10,354 nt of DNA. Origin: ChocPot-Mid sp043804925. GTDB lineage: Bacteria > Bacteroidota > Ignavibacteria > Kapaibacteriales > UBA2268. This document shows, one piece after another, positions 1 through 6,787 of this stretch (position 1 is its first letter; each line of letters starts with the position of its first letter). The DNA is taken from contig JAZDIP010000105.1 of NCBI GenBank assembly GCA_043804925.1, positions 1 through 10,354 of the forward strand. The letters are read 5' to 3'. Both the position numbers and the translations under genes were made by a program. The notes under the pieces are model-generated. The model searched no databases. It was not told the DNA's origin and worked only from the letters and a program-made list of their open reading frames with translations.

Positions 1-27
1 GTTTTAACATAATTATACCATACAAAT

Positions 28-67
28 ATTGCAAGAATTTTATACAAAATTACGAAAACCTTGCAAT
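28..67. repeat. Inverted repeat flanking the left-edge promoter
   Basis: Two 8-base arms, ATTGCAAG at 28-35 and CTTGCAAT at 60-67, are perfect reverse complements separated by 24 bases. They bracket the -7 element of the minus-strand promoter at 45-52. Arms placed around a promoter core are a common operator layout, so a repressor site is possible. This is inference from geometry only, and no regulator gene is visible nearby. Confidence 0.35.
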
Positions 68-75
68 TTTATCAA
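45..75 (-). promoter_or_regulatory. Bacteroidota-type promoter reading out of the left edge
   Basis: On the minus strand a -33-like TTG (plus 73-75) is followed after 20 bases by TAATTTTG (plus 45-52). This fits the phylum's TAnnTTTG -7 consensus and its usual spacing of about 17-23. It lies downstream of the terminator of the PKD-protein gene, so it would start a new transcription unit whose coding region lies mostly or entirely beyond position 1. Transcription would begin near 38-41. An ATG at plus 8-10 could be the first codon, but only three codons are visible, so no gene is called. Confidence 0.45.
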
Positions 76-82
76 GTATAAT

Positions 83-91
83 TTATCCACA
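83..91 (+). other. Single DnaA-box-like nonamer
   Basis: TTATCCACA is a perfect match to the DnaA box consensus TTWTNCACA. A second, one-mismatch candidate (TTTTTCACC) is at 121-129. Both lie in the short intergenic gap. No DnaA-box cluster, AT-rich unwinding array or dnaA/dnaN gene is visible, so an origin is not supported. A regulatory DnaA site or chance are both possible. Confidence 0.2.
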
Positions 92-136
92 ACTTATTAC
101 CATTGCTGATACTTACGGACTTTTTCACCGTTAACT

Positions 137-172
137 AATTAAAAAGCAACGACAGGTATCCCTGCCGCTGCT
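137..172 (-). terminator. Rho-independent terminator of the PKD-protein gene
   Basis: In the minus-strand RNA, AGCAGCGGCAGG pairs with CCUGUCGUUGCU over 12 bp with a GAUA loop (plus 145-172). The stem ends directly in a U-tract (plus 141-144, then AAUU). Two of the pairs are G-U only in the minus-strand RNA and would be A-C mismatches on the other strand. This fixes the orientation as terminating transcription from the gene ending at 209. Confidence 0.85.
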
Positions 173-182
173 TAATATATCT

Positions 183-202
183 TTCAGATTTTAAAATCTG
201 AA
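183..202. repeat. 20-bp perfect palindrome just past the PKD-gene stop
   Basis: TTCAGATTTTAAAATCTGAA reads identically on both strands and starts six bases past the stop codon. As RNA it folds into an 8-bp stem with a UUAA loop, upstream of the main terminator. It lacks a U-tract of its own, so it could be a 3'-end stabilising hairpin or a protein-binding palindrome. Only the symmetry is directly seen. Confidence 0.5.
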
Positions 203-208
203 TCATCT

Positions 209-3200
209 TTATCTTACAATAATCATTTCCCTGGTTTTACCAACTTTGTATTCAGTACCCTCAAGTGTTAATTCATAATAATATACACCTGCAGGTAAGA
301 GTTTTCCGGTGTTGTCCCTGCTGTCCCAATTGAGGGAATACAAACCGGGTTCAATATAATCCCGGCTAGCAAAGGTCTTTACTTCATCACCAAGAACATT
401 ATAAATTTTTAATGTTACATGTGATGAATATTTCAATGAGTAGTTTATTGTTGTTGTATTCATCAATGGATTAGGATAATTTTGGAACAATTCAAAGCTG
501 CCTTGCATTATCTCGTTAATTCCTGTTCCACCGACAATTATATAGTTCTCTTTAACTTCGGTATCTTCATTAGTACCATCCGATATATATAATGATACTG
601 TATATGTTCCTGATTCTTCATAAACATAAACCGGATTTTGCTCTGTGCTTGTAGCACTTGAAGGACCAAAGTTCCAAAGCCATTCCGTTGGAGTTCCTGT
701 TGATTGGTCAGTAAATTGGACAGCTAAGGGCTCAGGACCTGTAGTAGGTACTGCAGTAAAATCGGCTGTAAATACTTCACCTTCAATTACAATATATCCT
801 TCCTTAATCAAAGTATCTCTACGGTCACCATTATCAACAATCAAAGAAACATCATAAGTTCCCGGATTTCTGTAAAGATGAACCTCGTCTTTTTCAACAC
901 TGGTAGTTCCATCGCCGAAATCCCAATACCATGCAGTTGGTGCAGGGTCCCCGAGAGATTCATTTGTAAATGTAACCGACAGAGGTGCGGAACCTGTTGT
1001 CGGACTTGCAGAAAATGCAGCAACGACTGCTTGTCTTGCATTAATCATCTGGGAAACCTGTTTCTTGTTCTGTAATTCACCCCGGTAAACAGTAAGACTT
1101 ACATTATACAAGCCCGGAACCGTATATACATGAATGACATTTTGTGTTGTTGCATCGGGAGTTCCATCTCCAAAAGTCCAAAGCCATGCAGTTGGGTCAC
1201 CTGTTGATAAATCTGTAAATGTTACAGAAAGAGGTGTATAACCATCCGTTACATTTGCCTCGAAATTGGACATTAAATCACCGATAGCAGTTATATAATT
1301 CGGTTTTGTAACTTTTGCCGAATAAACAGTATCCACAGGTTTAACAGGATCTATATCATAATTGTAATAATATATCACACCCGTTAATGATACATCAAAA
1401 GTACCCGGGTCAATATACTCATGCTGTGGATTTTCTTCGGTACCGGTTTTTCCGTCACCAAAATCCCAAATCCAATCGAATACGGCATCAGTTGTCGTAG
1501 TGCTGGTGATTGACAAAGGTAATTCCATCTCGGATAAATTATCGAATGAAGCTTTGAACGGAACATCACCTTCGGTTGAATCGGCTTTAAAATCTACATC
1601 ATTAATAACAACATAGAAGAATTTTTTCTCTTCGACTCGATGAATTCCGTTATATACTTCCAAACTCACTGTATAAGTACCCGATGAGTTGAATGTATGA
1701 ACCGGATTTTTTTGAGAGCTATAGTTACCGTCATCAAAATCCCATGTGTATCGTGTAATAGTAGTATTTTCAGCAACTGACAAATCAGTAAACGTTACAG
1801 TATGAGGAGCGAAACCAACAGGACATGTAGATGTAAATTCCGGTTTCAGATAATAAACATTAAGTTCACTACTTGAAGTATCCATCTTTAGATAATAATC
1901 CCAAACCTGTCCGACAAGATTATAATTTCCTATGTCGTCCATTGTCGGAATCCAATATAGTGTTGCGGAATCACCGGCTCTTGTAAATGTTGCACTTGGT
2001 ATATCATGGAAAACATCATCATCAGTATCCCAAAGGTAAAAATCATAGAACAAAGAATCAACCTTACCGGCAGTTAGATCATAATCAGTACCGCGCATTG
2101 AAGCATTGAGTGAATTATTTTGGAATACATTCAGGTTGTATCCTGCTCCAAATTCTTTAGATAGTTGTGGTACTTGATTAACATTGTTCACATAAATGGG
2201 AATTTTCCAAGTCCACGGGTCAAATCCATCGGACGGCTCTGTACTTGAGACCTCTAATTCAAGGTACTGAAGACCATTATCATCGTCAGTAGGTGCCCCT
2301 TGAAATGTATAAGTAGCTGAGGTTCCGTCACCGGCTCTGGTTGTTTCATTGAATGAAGCCCATGAAGGCAGAGAAATAACATTTAGTTGAGGGTCCCCGG
2401 TCAACCATTCGATATCGCCCGGATATTTTCCTTCCCAAGTTACCAATCTTTTAATTATTTCCGTACTTTGGTCAACAAACCAAGGTGATTTCCCCGTAGT
2501 ATCCAAAGGTTCGGCTGAAACCCAATCATGAGGATTATTATTGTCATCCAAACCTTGAGAATTCTCATCATTACCAAAAGCTAATTCAAATTGTTTGATA
2601 ACATTTAATCCATCGGAAATATAAGAAACATTTACCAAATAATCGGCATATCTTGTTTGCAATGGCAACATACAATCCCATCCGGTTACACAGATATTAA
2701 ACCATGTTGTATTTCCAATTTTAGTAGGACTTCCGGTTACAGTTGGTTCACTTTCAAGAGCTAAACCTCTTAATCCTTCAAAATCAACATTAATATTGGT
2801 AACAGGTAATACCCCGGAATCTTTTACACCAATACGGAAACACTTTGCTTCGTCGCATTTCACGTAAACTATTTGCGGTTGTATCAACTGCACACTGCTT
2901 GCAGGTTTAGGATTTGGAGATGGAGGTAATGGAAATGGTCCTCCCGGTGGAGGTATAGCAGCTGTTCCTCTTACTCTTTGACCTCTCGAATTCCCGATAC
3001 CAAACCACCAATCTTCAGTTTCTCCGTCAGTCCAACCACCTGATTTTCCCAGTCCGTTCCATGGTGAATCAACAGGTTCGGTTGTAACAGTAACTCTAAT
3101 CCATGCAGGTAATAATACCAAATCACTTCCAAAATCAAAGGGACCAAAATCGAATCCTAAAGTAGAATCTGCAGGTACTTGCACTACTTTATTACGTACT

Positions 3201-3628
3201 ACCCAATTCAAGTCAGGATTATCATTGAAATCCAGGTCGTTATCTACATCAATCGCAACATTTATATATATGTCGGTTGAAGGATTATGTGATGCACTCG
3301 TAGAAATTGGAATAGTAATATTAGCAGGAGCAGGTATACCAATTAATAGTATAGAAACCCTTGGCAAACCATCATCAACATCCTGATTCACTACTAAAGC
3401 ATCATTCTCGAGAGTAGTAGTGTTTGTACCACTTGTTCCCATTCCTCCCAACCAAAAAGTACTCATATTGCCGGATGTATGTTTGGGTCCCATACTTGCA
3501 TTGAGTGTAGGAAAATTAGCCGTACCACCCCACCACATTGTACCGTCAGGAGCATCACCAAAATCACCCTGACTTAACATAATATATGGCATGAGTAGGA
3601 AAATTAGTAAAGAACATATTCTTTTCAT
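209..3628 (-). CDS. Secreted GEVED/PKD-domain protein with T9SS C-terminal sorting domain
   Basis: This 1139-residue protein is predicted to be exported across the outer membrane by the type IX system. Residues 1-19 are a signal peptide (MKRIC then a hydrophobic core), with cleavage probably before QGDFGDAPDG. DFGDAPD (22-28) and DGETED (201-206) bound a GEVED-type domain. A proline-rich linker follows (226-242). Next come a region with paired cysteines (C258/C263, C313/C319) and a cadherin/Ig-like stretch near 410-590. Five PKD domains lie at about 597-675, 678-755, 787-860, 869-945 and 954-1030, four with the WDFGDG-type turn (WDFDDG in the first, WTFGDG in the third). The fifth has WNFGPSS instead, so its turn is altered. 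The tail (1047-1139, FQNYPNP then a FlgD-like Ig fold with LPAGVYYYEL) is the sorting domain. PKD domains usually mediate binding or act as spacers. No catalytic domain is recognised, so it is probably an adhesin or surface structural protein. It ends at a strong terminator and appears monocistronic. Confidence 0.92.
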   Translation of the reverse strand: MKRICSLLIFLLMPYIMLSQGDFGDAPDGTMWWGGTANFPTLNASMGPKHTSGNMSTFWLGGMGTSGTNTTTLENDALVVNQDVDDGLPRVSILLIGIPAPANITIPISTSASHNPSTDIYINVAIDVDNDLDFNDNPDLNWVVRNKVVQVPADSTLGFDFGPFDFGSDLVLLPAWIRVTVTTEPVDSPWNGLGKSGGWTDGETEDWWFGIGNSRGQRVRGTAAIPPPGGPFPLPPSPNPKPASSVQLIQPQIVYVKCDEAKCFRIGVKDSGVLPVTNINVDFEGLRGLALESEPTVTGSPTKIGNTTWFNICVTGWDCMLPLQTRYADYLVNVSYISDGLNVIKQFELAFGNDENSQGLDDNNNPHDWVSAEPLDTTGKSPWFVDQSTEIIKRLVTWEGKYPGDIEWLTGDPQLNVISLPSWASFNETTRAGDGTSATYTFQGAPTDDDNGLQYLELEVSSTEPSDGFDPWTWKIPIYVNNVNQVPQLSKEFGAGYNLNVFQNNSLNASMRGTDYDLTAGKVDSLFYDFYLWDTDDDVFHDIPSATFTRAGDSATLYWIPTMDDIGNYNLVGQVWDYYLKMDTSSSELNVYYLKPEFTSTCPVGFAPHTVTFTDLSVAENTTITRYTWDFDDGNYSSQKNPVHTFNSSGTYTVSLEVYNGIHRVEEKKFFYVVINDVDFKADSTEGDVPFKASFDNLSEMELPLSITSTTTTDAVFDWIWDFGDGKTGTEENPQHEYIDPGTFDVSLTGVIYYYNYDIDPVKPVDTVYSAKVTKPNYITAIGDLMSNFEANVTDGYTPLSVTFTDLSTGDPTAWLWTFGDGTPDATTQNVIHVYTVPGLYNVSLTVYRGELQNKKQVSQMINARQAVVAAFSASPTTGSAPLSVTFTNESLGDPAPTAWYWDFGDGTTSVEKDEVHLYRNPGTYDVSLIVDNGDRRDTLIKEGYIVIEGEVFTADFTAVPTTGPEPLAVQFTDQSTGTPTEWLWNFGPSSATSTEQNPVYVYEESGTYTVSLYISDGTNEDTEVKENYIIVGGTGINEIMQGSFELFQNYPNPLMNTTTINYSLKYSSHVTLKIYNVLGDEVKTFASRDYIEPGLYSLNWDSRDNTGKLLPAGVYYYELTLEGTEYKVGKTREMIIVR

Positions 3629-3651
3629 AGGAATCCCCGTAAAAAGTGAAA

Positions 3652-3659
3652 CAAAATTA
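3652..3659 (-). promoter_or_regulatory. Candidate -7 promoter element for the PKD-protein gene
   Basis: The minus strand reads TAATTTTG, the same octamer as in the left-edge promoter, 23 bases before the start codon. A -33 TTG at the usual distance is missing; the nearest TTTG (plus 3689-3692) is 29 bases upstream. The match is therefore partial. The rest of the 198-bp gap (3629-3826) is very AT-rich. It holds only a weak A/T-only hairpin at 3791-3809, with no convincing terminator for the flavoprotein gene. Confidence 0.3.
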
Positions 3660-3826
3660 AATTTTTATTAAATAGAAAAAATAATTATCAAATCAAGTAA
3701 CATTACAATTTTAAATATATTATCAATAATAAAATTTAACCTGAAATAAAATTTAAGGAAAATCTTTGATAATTACAAATTATTCGGTAATATTTATTAT
3801 GTATAAATAATTAGAACAAATGAACA

Positions 3827-4942
3827 TTACCTAAAGAACATGTTATGATATAGTTTATGACCATAAGTTGAAAAAGCTTGGAAGTATCCGGTAAACCATT
3901 GATTTATCGAAATATTAGATAAATCTGATTGCATTATATCTTCAAATTTCTCGATTCCACCGGTTCTTATTATATGGAACTCTTTCATAAGGTTTTTCTC
4001 TTTTATATGTTCAACTGCGGAAGAACATAAATTTAAAGATTTGTGCTTGAGGATTTTTCCGCTCAATCCTCCATTGAAATGACTTACGAAGTATTGAAAG
4101 TTTTTTACATCGAACCTGTCAATATTTTCAATATGATGTTGATATTCCGTTGAAGTATTGCCAAAGTTCACACCGTCGAAACCAAAATCAATCATTTTGT
4201 CTAACAATATAGGAACCTTTTCAAGCAGGGAATCATTTGGAAATTTAATTATAACAGGAAGGTTTCTCTTTCTTTTTGATAAAAACCTTTCCGATATTTG
4301 TTCCATTCTCGGCCATAAATACTTTTCACCATCATCAATATTATTATCATGAGAAACGTTTGGACAACTTTCGTTAAGTTCAATGAAATCAACGTTGGCT
4401 TTCTCAAATATCATCATTCCTTCAATTATTTCTTTTATAGCAATATCAAAATTTTTATCGGGACTTAAACTTAAACTGATACCTACGGGACATCCTTTTA
4501 TTTTTTCAATTTTAGAAAGTCGTTTTGCCAAAATTTCAAATCCTTCATTTGGCAATCCCATCCAATTGCTTGCCGATGATGAGGAGTGATAAGGTAAAAA
4601 AGGATGTACAATTCCATTTTTGATATTCCCTTTCCTTGGATGATAAGTTGCCGTACCAGCCAAATAAGCACCGGCTCCCTGTGCTGCTACAGTATAATAA
4701 CCTTCAGCTTTTTTAAACATACCGGCTGAATTGAATAATGGTATTTGAAAATCAATATCCCAAAGCTTTCTACTAAATTCGGGTGACGGAACAAATTTTG
4801 TTTTTGGGATTTCATTTGAGATTAAATTCAAAAATAATTTTCTCCCGTATGAATAAACAAATGTGGAAAACCAAGGATTCATCATAAGAATAAAAGGTCT
4901 TAGTTGATTATCAATTTTTGCTATAAATTCCGATATTGTCAT
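3827..4942 (-). CDS. Dihydroorotate dehydrogenase-like flavoprotein
   Basis: This 371-residue FMN-dependent TIM-barrel oxidoreductase belongs to the dihydroorotate dehydrogenase (DHOD) superfamily. DHOD oxidises dihydroorotate to orotate in pyrimidine synthesis. Family motifs appear in order: SAGMFKKAE (72-80, like AAGLDKxGE), GTATYHPRKGN (96-106), NWMGLPNEG (126-134), NESCPN (190-195), IIKFPN (231-236), GNTST (261-265), GGLSG (291-295) and RTGGIEKFEDI (326-336). The length and the long N-terminal extension of about 60 residues resemble quinone-linked class 2 enzymes. The catalytic position, however, is Cys193 as in class 1, where class 2 has Ser. The residues after CPN (VSHDNN) also differ from the usual PGLR. 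It may therefore be a divergent PyrD or a paralogue with another substrate. It lies 66 bp after rpoN in the same direction, with GAGG four bases before ATG, and no other pyr gene is nearby. The family is sure; the substrate is not. Confidence 0.85.
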   Translation of the reverse strand: MTISEFIAKIDNQLRPFILMMNPWFSTFVYSYGRKLFLNLISNEIPKTKFVPSPEFSRKLWDIDFQIPLFNSAGMFKKAEGYYTVAAQGAGAYLAGTATYHPRKGNIKNGIVHPFLPYHSSSSASNWMGLPNEGFEILAKRLSKIEKIKGCPVGISLSLSPDKNFDIAIKEIIEGMMIFEKANVDFIELNESCPNVSHDNNIDDGEKYLWPRMEQISERFLSKRKRNLPVIIKFPNDSLLEKVPILLDKMIDFGFDGVNFGNTSTEYQHHIENIDRFDVKNFQYFVSHFNGGLSGKILKHKSLNLCSSAVEHIKEKNLMKEFHIIRTGGIEKFEDIMQSDLSNISINQWFTGYFQAFSTYGHKLYHNMFFR

Positions 4943-4970
4943 TATTCCTCATATCCCGTTTTATTCTCGA

Positions 4971-5005
4971 ACTAGTCCTAATATTAAATTCCAAATTCCT
5001 AATTC
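4971..5005 (-). repeat. Degenerate heptanucleotide tandem repeat in the rpoN/DHOD gap
   Basis: On the minus strand five consecutive 7-bp units read GAATTAG, GAATTTG, GAATTTA, ATATTAG and GACTAGT. The first three differ from each other at one or two positions and the last two are decayed. The array begins three bases past the rpoN stop codon. It shares the 11-mer GAATTAGGAAT with the insertion inside rpoN (plus 6033-6043). It resembles the short tandem heptad repeats known from cyanobacterial intergenic regions (STRR) and similar GAATTTGG-type repeats of environmental bacteria. Confidence 0.6.
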
Positions 5006-5008
5006 TAT

Positions 5009-6766
5009 TTAAAGCTCTTTTCTCAAACGTGCCACAGGTATTTTTAACTGTTCCCTATACTTGGCAACAGTTCTTCGGGCTATCTGATACCCTTTCTTCT
5101 GTAATTCTTTTCCGATTTTATCATCACTAAAAGGTTTGTTCTTTGACTCTGATGCAATAATGTCTTTAATAATTTGCTTAATAACGGTAGTAGAAATTTC
5201 TTCCCCATCCTCATTTGGTAAAGATTCACTAAAGAAATATTTCAGTTCGAAGGTCCCAAATTCGGTTTGCACATATTTGCCGTTAACAATTCTACAGACA
5301 GTTGAAATATCCAAACCAGATTCATTGGAGATATCTTTGTAAATTAAAGGTTTTAACGATGTCGGTCCATAGTAGAAAAAATCTTTTTGCCTGTAAGTAA
5401 TAGCCGTCATTATTTTTAGCATTGTATTCTTTCTTTGCCGTATTGCCTGAATTAAAAACTTTGCATCTTCATATTTATTTCTAATCCATTCACGCGTTTC
5501 TTTGTTGAAGACTTTCAGACGAGCTTCCTTTTTAAGTTTTTCATACGCTTGGTTCAATCGAAGAACAGGAATCCGGCTGTCATTAACATTAATCATAAGT
5601 TCGTTTGTTTCTTCACTCCTAAAAACAGTGAAATCAGGAATAACAGTATTCAAAACTGCTTCTGTTTCTACACCTCCGGGTTTTGGATTCAACCTTTTTA
5701 TAACCTCAATTGCTTCTTTCAACTTGTCATCGGCAACAGATAACTGGCGCTTGATAACATGATAATGCTTCATGGCAAAGGCATCATAGGATTTTTCCAA
5801 AATATCCAATGCAAGTTTTTGAGCGGGACTTTTCTTAGGTATGGCTTTGCATTGTGAAATAAGACATTCCTGCAAATTTCTCGACGAGAAACCCGGCGGG
5901 TCAAGAGATTGTATTAATTTTAAAACTTTTTCCGCCTGTTCAATATCAACTGTTTGTATCAACTTAAGTTCATCGTTACCTGTTTTCCGATGTCCGTTAT
6001 CCGAAACACCAATATTATCAGTTTCGTCATCTATTCCTAATTCTTCAATATCTAATTCATCATCATCCATTCTCCATTTTCCATTATCAATGATTTCCAA
6101 TGCTTCCTTGGAAACGGCATACTTTCGGGCTGGATTTTCAATTTTGTTGTTCTCTTCAATCAGCTTTTGCTCTTTGTCATATTTAGTTTTTATCTGATAA
6201 TTCAATTCTGCAATATTATCGTTGGTTTCCCTTACGATTTCTGCTAAATCCCTGCGGAAATAGCCGTCGTTATCAACGTTACCAATAATTTGTTCGCCTA
6301 AATAAATTTCTTCGTTTGTTAAATTAGTCATTCGAAGCTGCTGGAGAATTTCTTCGCTTATTGTAACTACATTTTTAATTTGAAAGAACTCACTGTCATC
6401 GTCTTCGTCACTATAAGACTTTGTTTGTGAGCCCAAAGAATCACCATCATTCCAAAGCATTTTATAAAATTCAAAGGGGTCTTTCTGTGCTTCCAATTCA
6501 GCTTTTACAGAGTATTCACTTTCATATTCAACTGTTGTTGCATGTTCTGAAAAATCTTCCAATCTTGTGAAATCGCTGTCGTAACCTTCTTCGTAATCGA
6601 GCGGAACATCGGTTTCTATCTCTTCCAGCATAGGATTTTGTTCTAACTCCCTAATGACCTGTTGTTCCATTTGAATAAGAGGCAATTGCAACAGCTTCAG
6701 ATACTGAATCTGCTGAGGAGTCAGTGTTTGTGTTAGTGCCGTTCTTAAGTCAAGAGATAATTTCAT
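5009..6766 (-). CDS. rpoN: RNA polymerase sigma-54 factor (RpoN) with an internal insertion
   Basis: This sigma factor directs RNA polymerase to -24/-12 promoters and needs an AAA+ enhancer-binding activator to open them. Region I (1-50) is Gln/Leu-rich and ends in LEQNPMLEE. Region II (about 51-130) is acidic. The core-binding domain contains GNVDNDGYF (162-170) and SLDPPGFSSRNLQECL (287-302). The helix-turn-helix is near 477-501, followed by FGTFELKYFFSES. The RpoN box ARRTVAKYRE (563-572) is intact and recognises the -24 element. At 585 residues it is about 100 longer than typical RpoN. The surplus is mostly residues about 182-272, between GYFRRDLAEIV and VDIEQAEKVL, which are normally separated by only a short linker. 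Part of it is coded by heptad tandem repeats. All flanking functional motifs are intact, so the protein is probably active. The start lies 21 bp after the upstream DUF3109 gene, suggesting co-transcription. No sigma-54 activator gene is in the window. Confidence 0.96.
   Translation of the reverse strand: MKLSLDLRTALTQTLTPQQIQYLKLLQLPLIQMEQQVIRELEQNPMLEEIETDVPLDYEEGYDSDFTRLEDFSEHATTVEYESEYSVKAELEAQKDPFEFYKMLWNDGDSLGSQTKSYSDEDDDSEFFQIKNVVTISEEILQQLRMTNLTNEEIYLGEQIIGNVDNDGYFRRDLAEIVRETNDNIAELNYQIKTKYDKEQKLIEENNKIENPARKYAVSKEALEIIDNGKWRMDDDELDIEELGIDDETDNIGVSDNGHRKTGNDELKLIQTVDIEQAEKVLKLIQSLDPPGFSSRNLQECLISQCKAIPKKSPAQKLALDILEKSYDAFAMKHYHVIKRQLSVADDKLKEAIEVIKRLNPKPGGVETEAVLNTVIPDFTVFRSEETNELMINVNDSRIPVLRLNQAYEKLKKEARLKVFNKETREWIRNKYEDAKFLIQAIRQRKNTMLKIMTAITYRQKDFFYYGPTSLKPLIYKDISNESGLDISTVCRIVNGKYVQTEFGTFELKYFFSESLPNEDGEEISTTVIKQIIKDIIASESKNKPFSDDKIGKELQKKGYQIARRTVAKYREQLKIPVARLRKEL
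5968..6002 (-). repeat. Heptad tandem array A inside rpoN
   Basis: The minus strand reads five 7-bp units in a row: GGATAAC, GGACATC, GGAAAAC, AGGTAAC and GATGAAC. Every unit ends in C and most start with GGA. They encode residues about 255-267 (SDNGHRKTGNDEL) of sigma-54. Because 7 is not a multiple of 3, successive units are read in different frames. The period is therefore a property of the DNA and not of the protein. Confidence 0.6.
6067..6094 (-). repeat. Heptad tandem array B inside rpoN
   Basis: Four 7-bp units on the minus strand read ATCATTG, ATAATGG, AAAATGG and AGAATGG; the last three are near-identical (ANAATGG). They encode residues about 225-233 (EIIDNGKWRM). Peptides such as NGKWRMENG are typical products when ATGGAAA-type intergenic heptad repeats are translated, which supports a noncoding-repeat origin. 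The array lies in the sigma-54 insertion, 64 bp from array A. Confidence 0.6.
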
Positions 6767-6787
6767 ATCCTAATCAATACCCTGTTC

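Noticed and set aside
83..91. Replication origin suggested by a DnaA box
   Set aside because: Only one perfect box and one near-match are present, with no dnaA/dnaN gene, no AT-rich repeat array and no box cluster.
841..1569. Alternative-frame open frames within the PKD gene
   Set aside because: They sit wholly inside well-defined PKD domains and arise from the repeated domain sequence read in other frames.
3791..3809. Terminator for the flavoprotein gene
   Set aside because: The hairpin (TATTTAT/ATAAATA) is made only of A-T pairs and has no following U-tract distinct from the surrounding AT-rich DNA.
5968..6094. Phase variation of rpoN by heptad slippage
   Set aside because: Gain or loss of one unit would shift the frame, but the units are too degenerate and too few for efficient slippage. 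The frame is intact, so switching is not supported.
5136..6197. Plus-strand open frames opposite rpoN
   Set aside because: They are antisense shadows of a clearly conserved sigma-54 gene, with no family features of their own.
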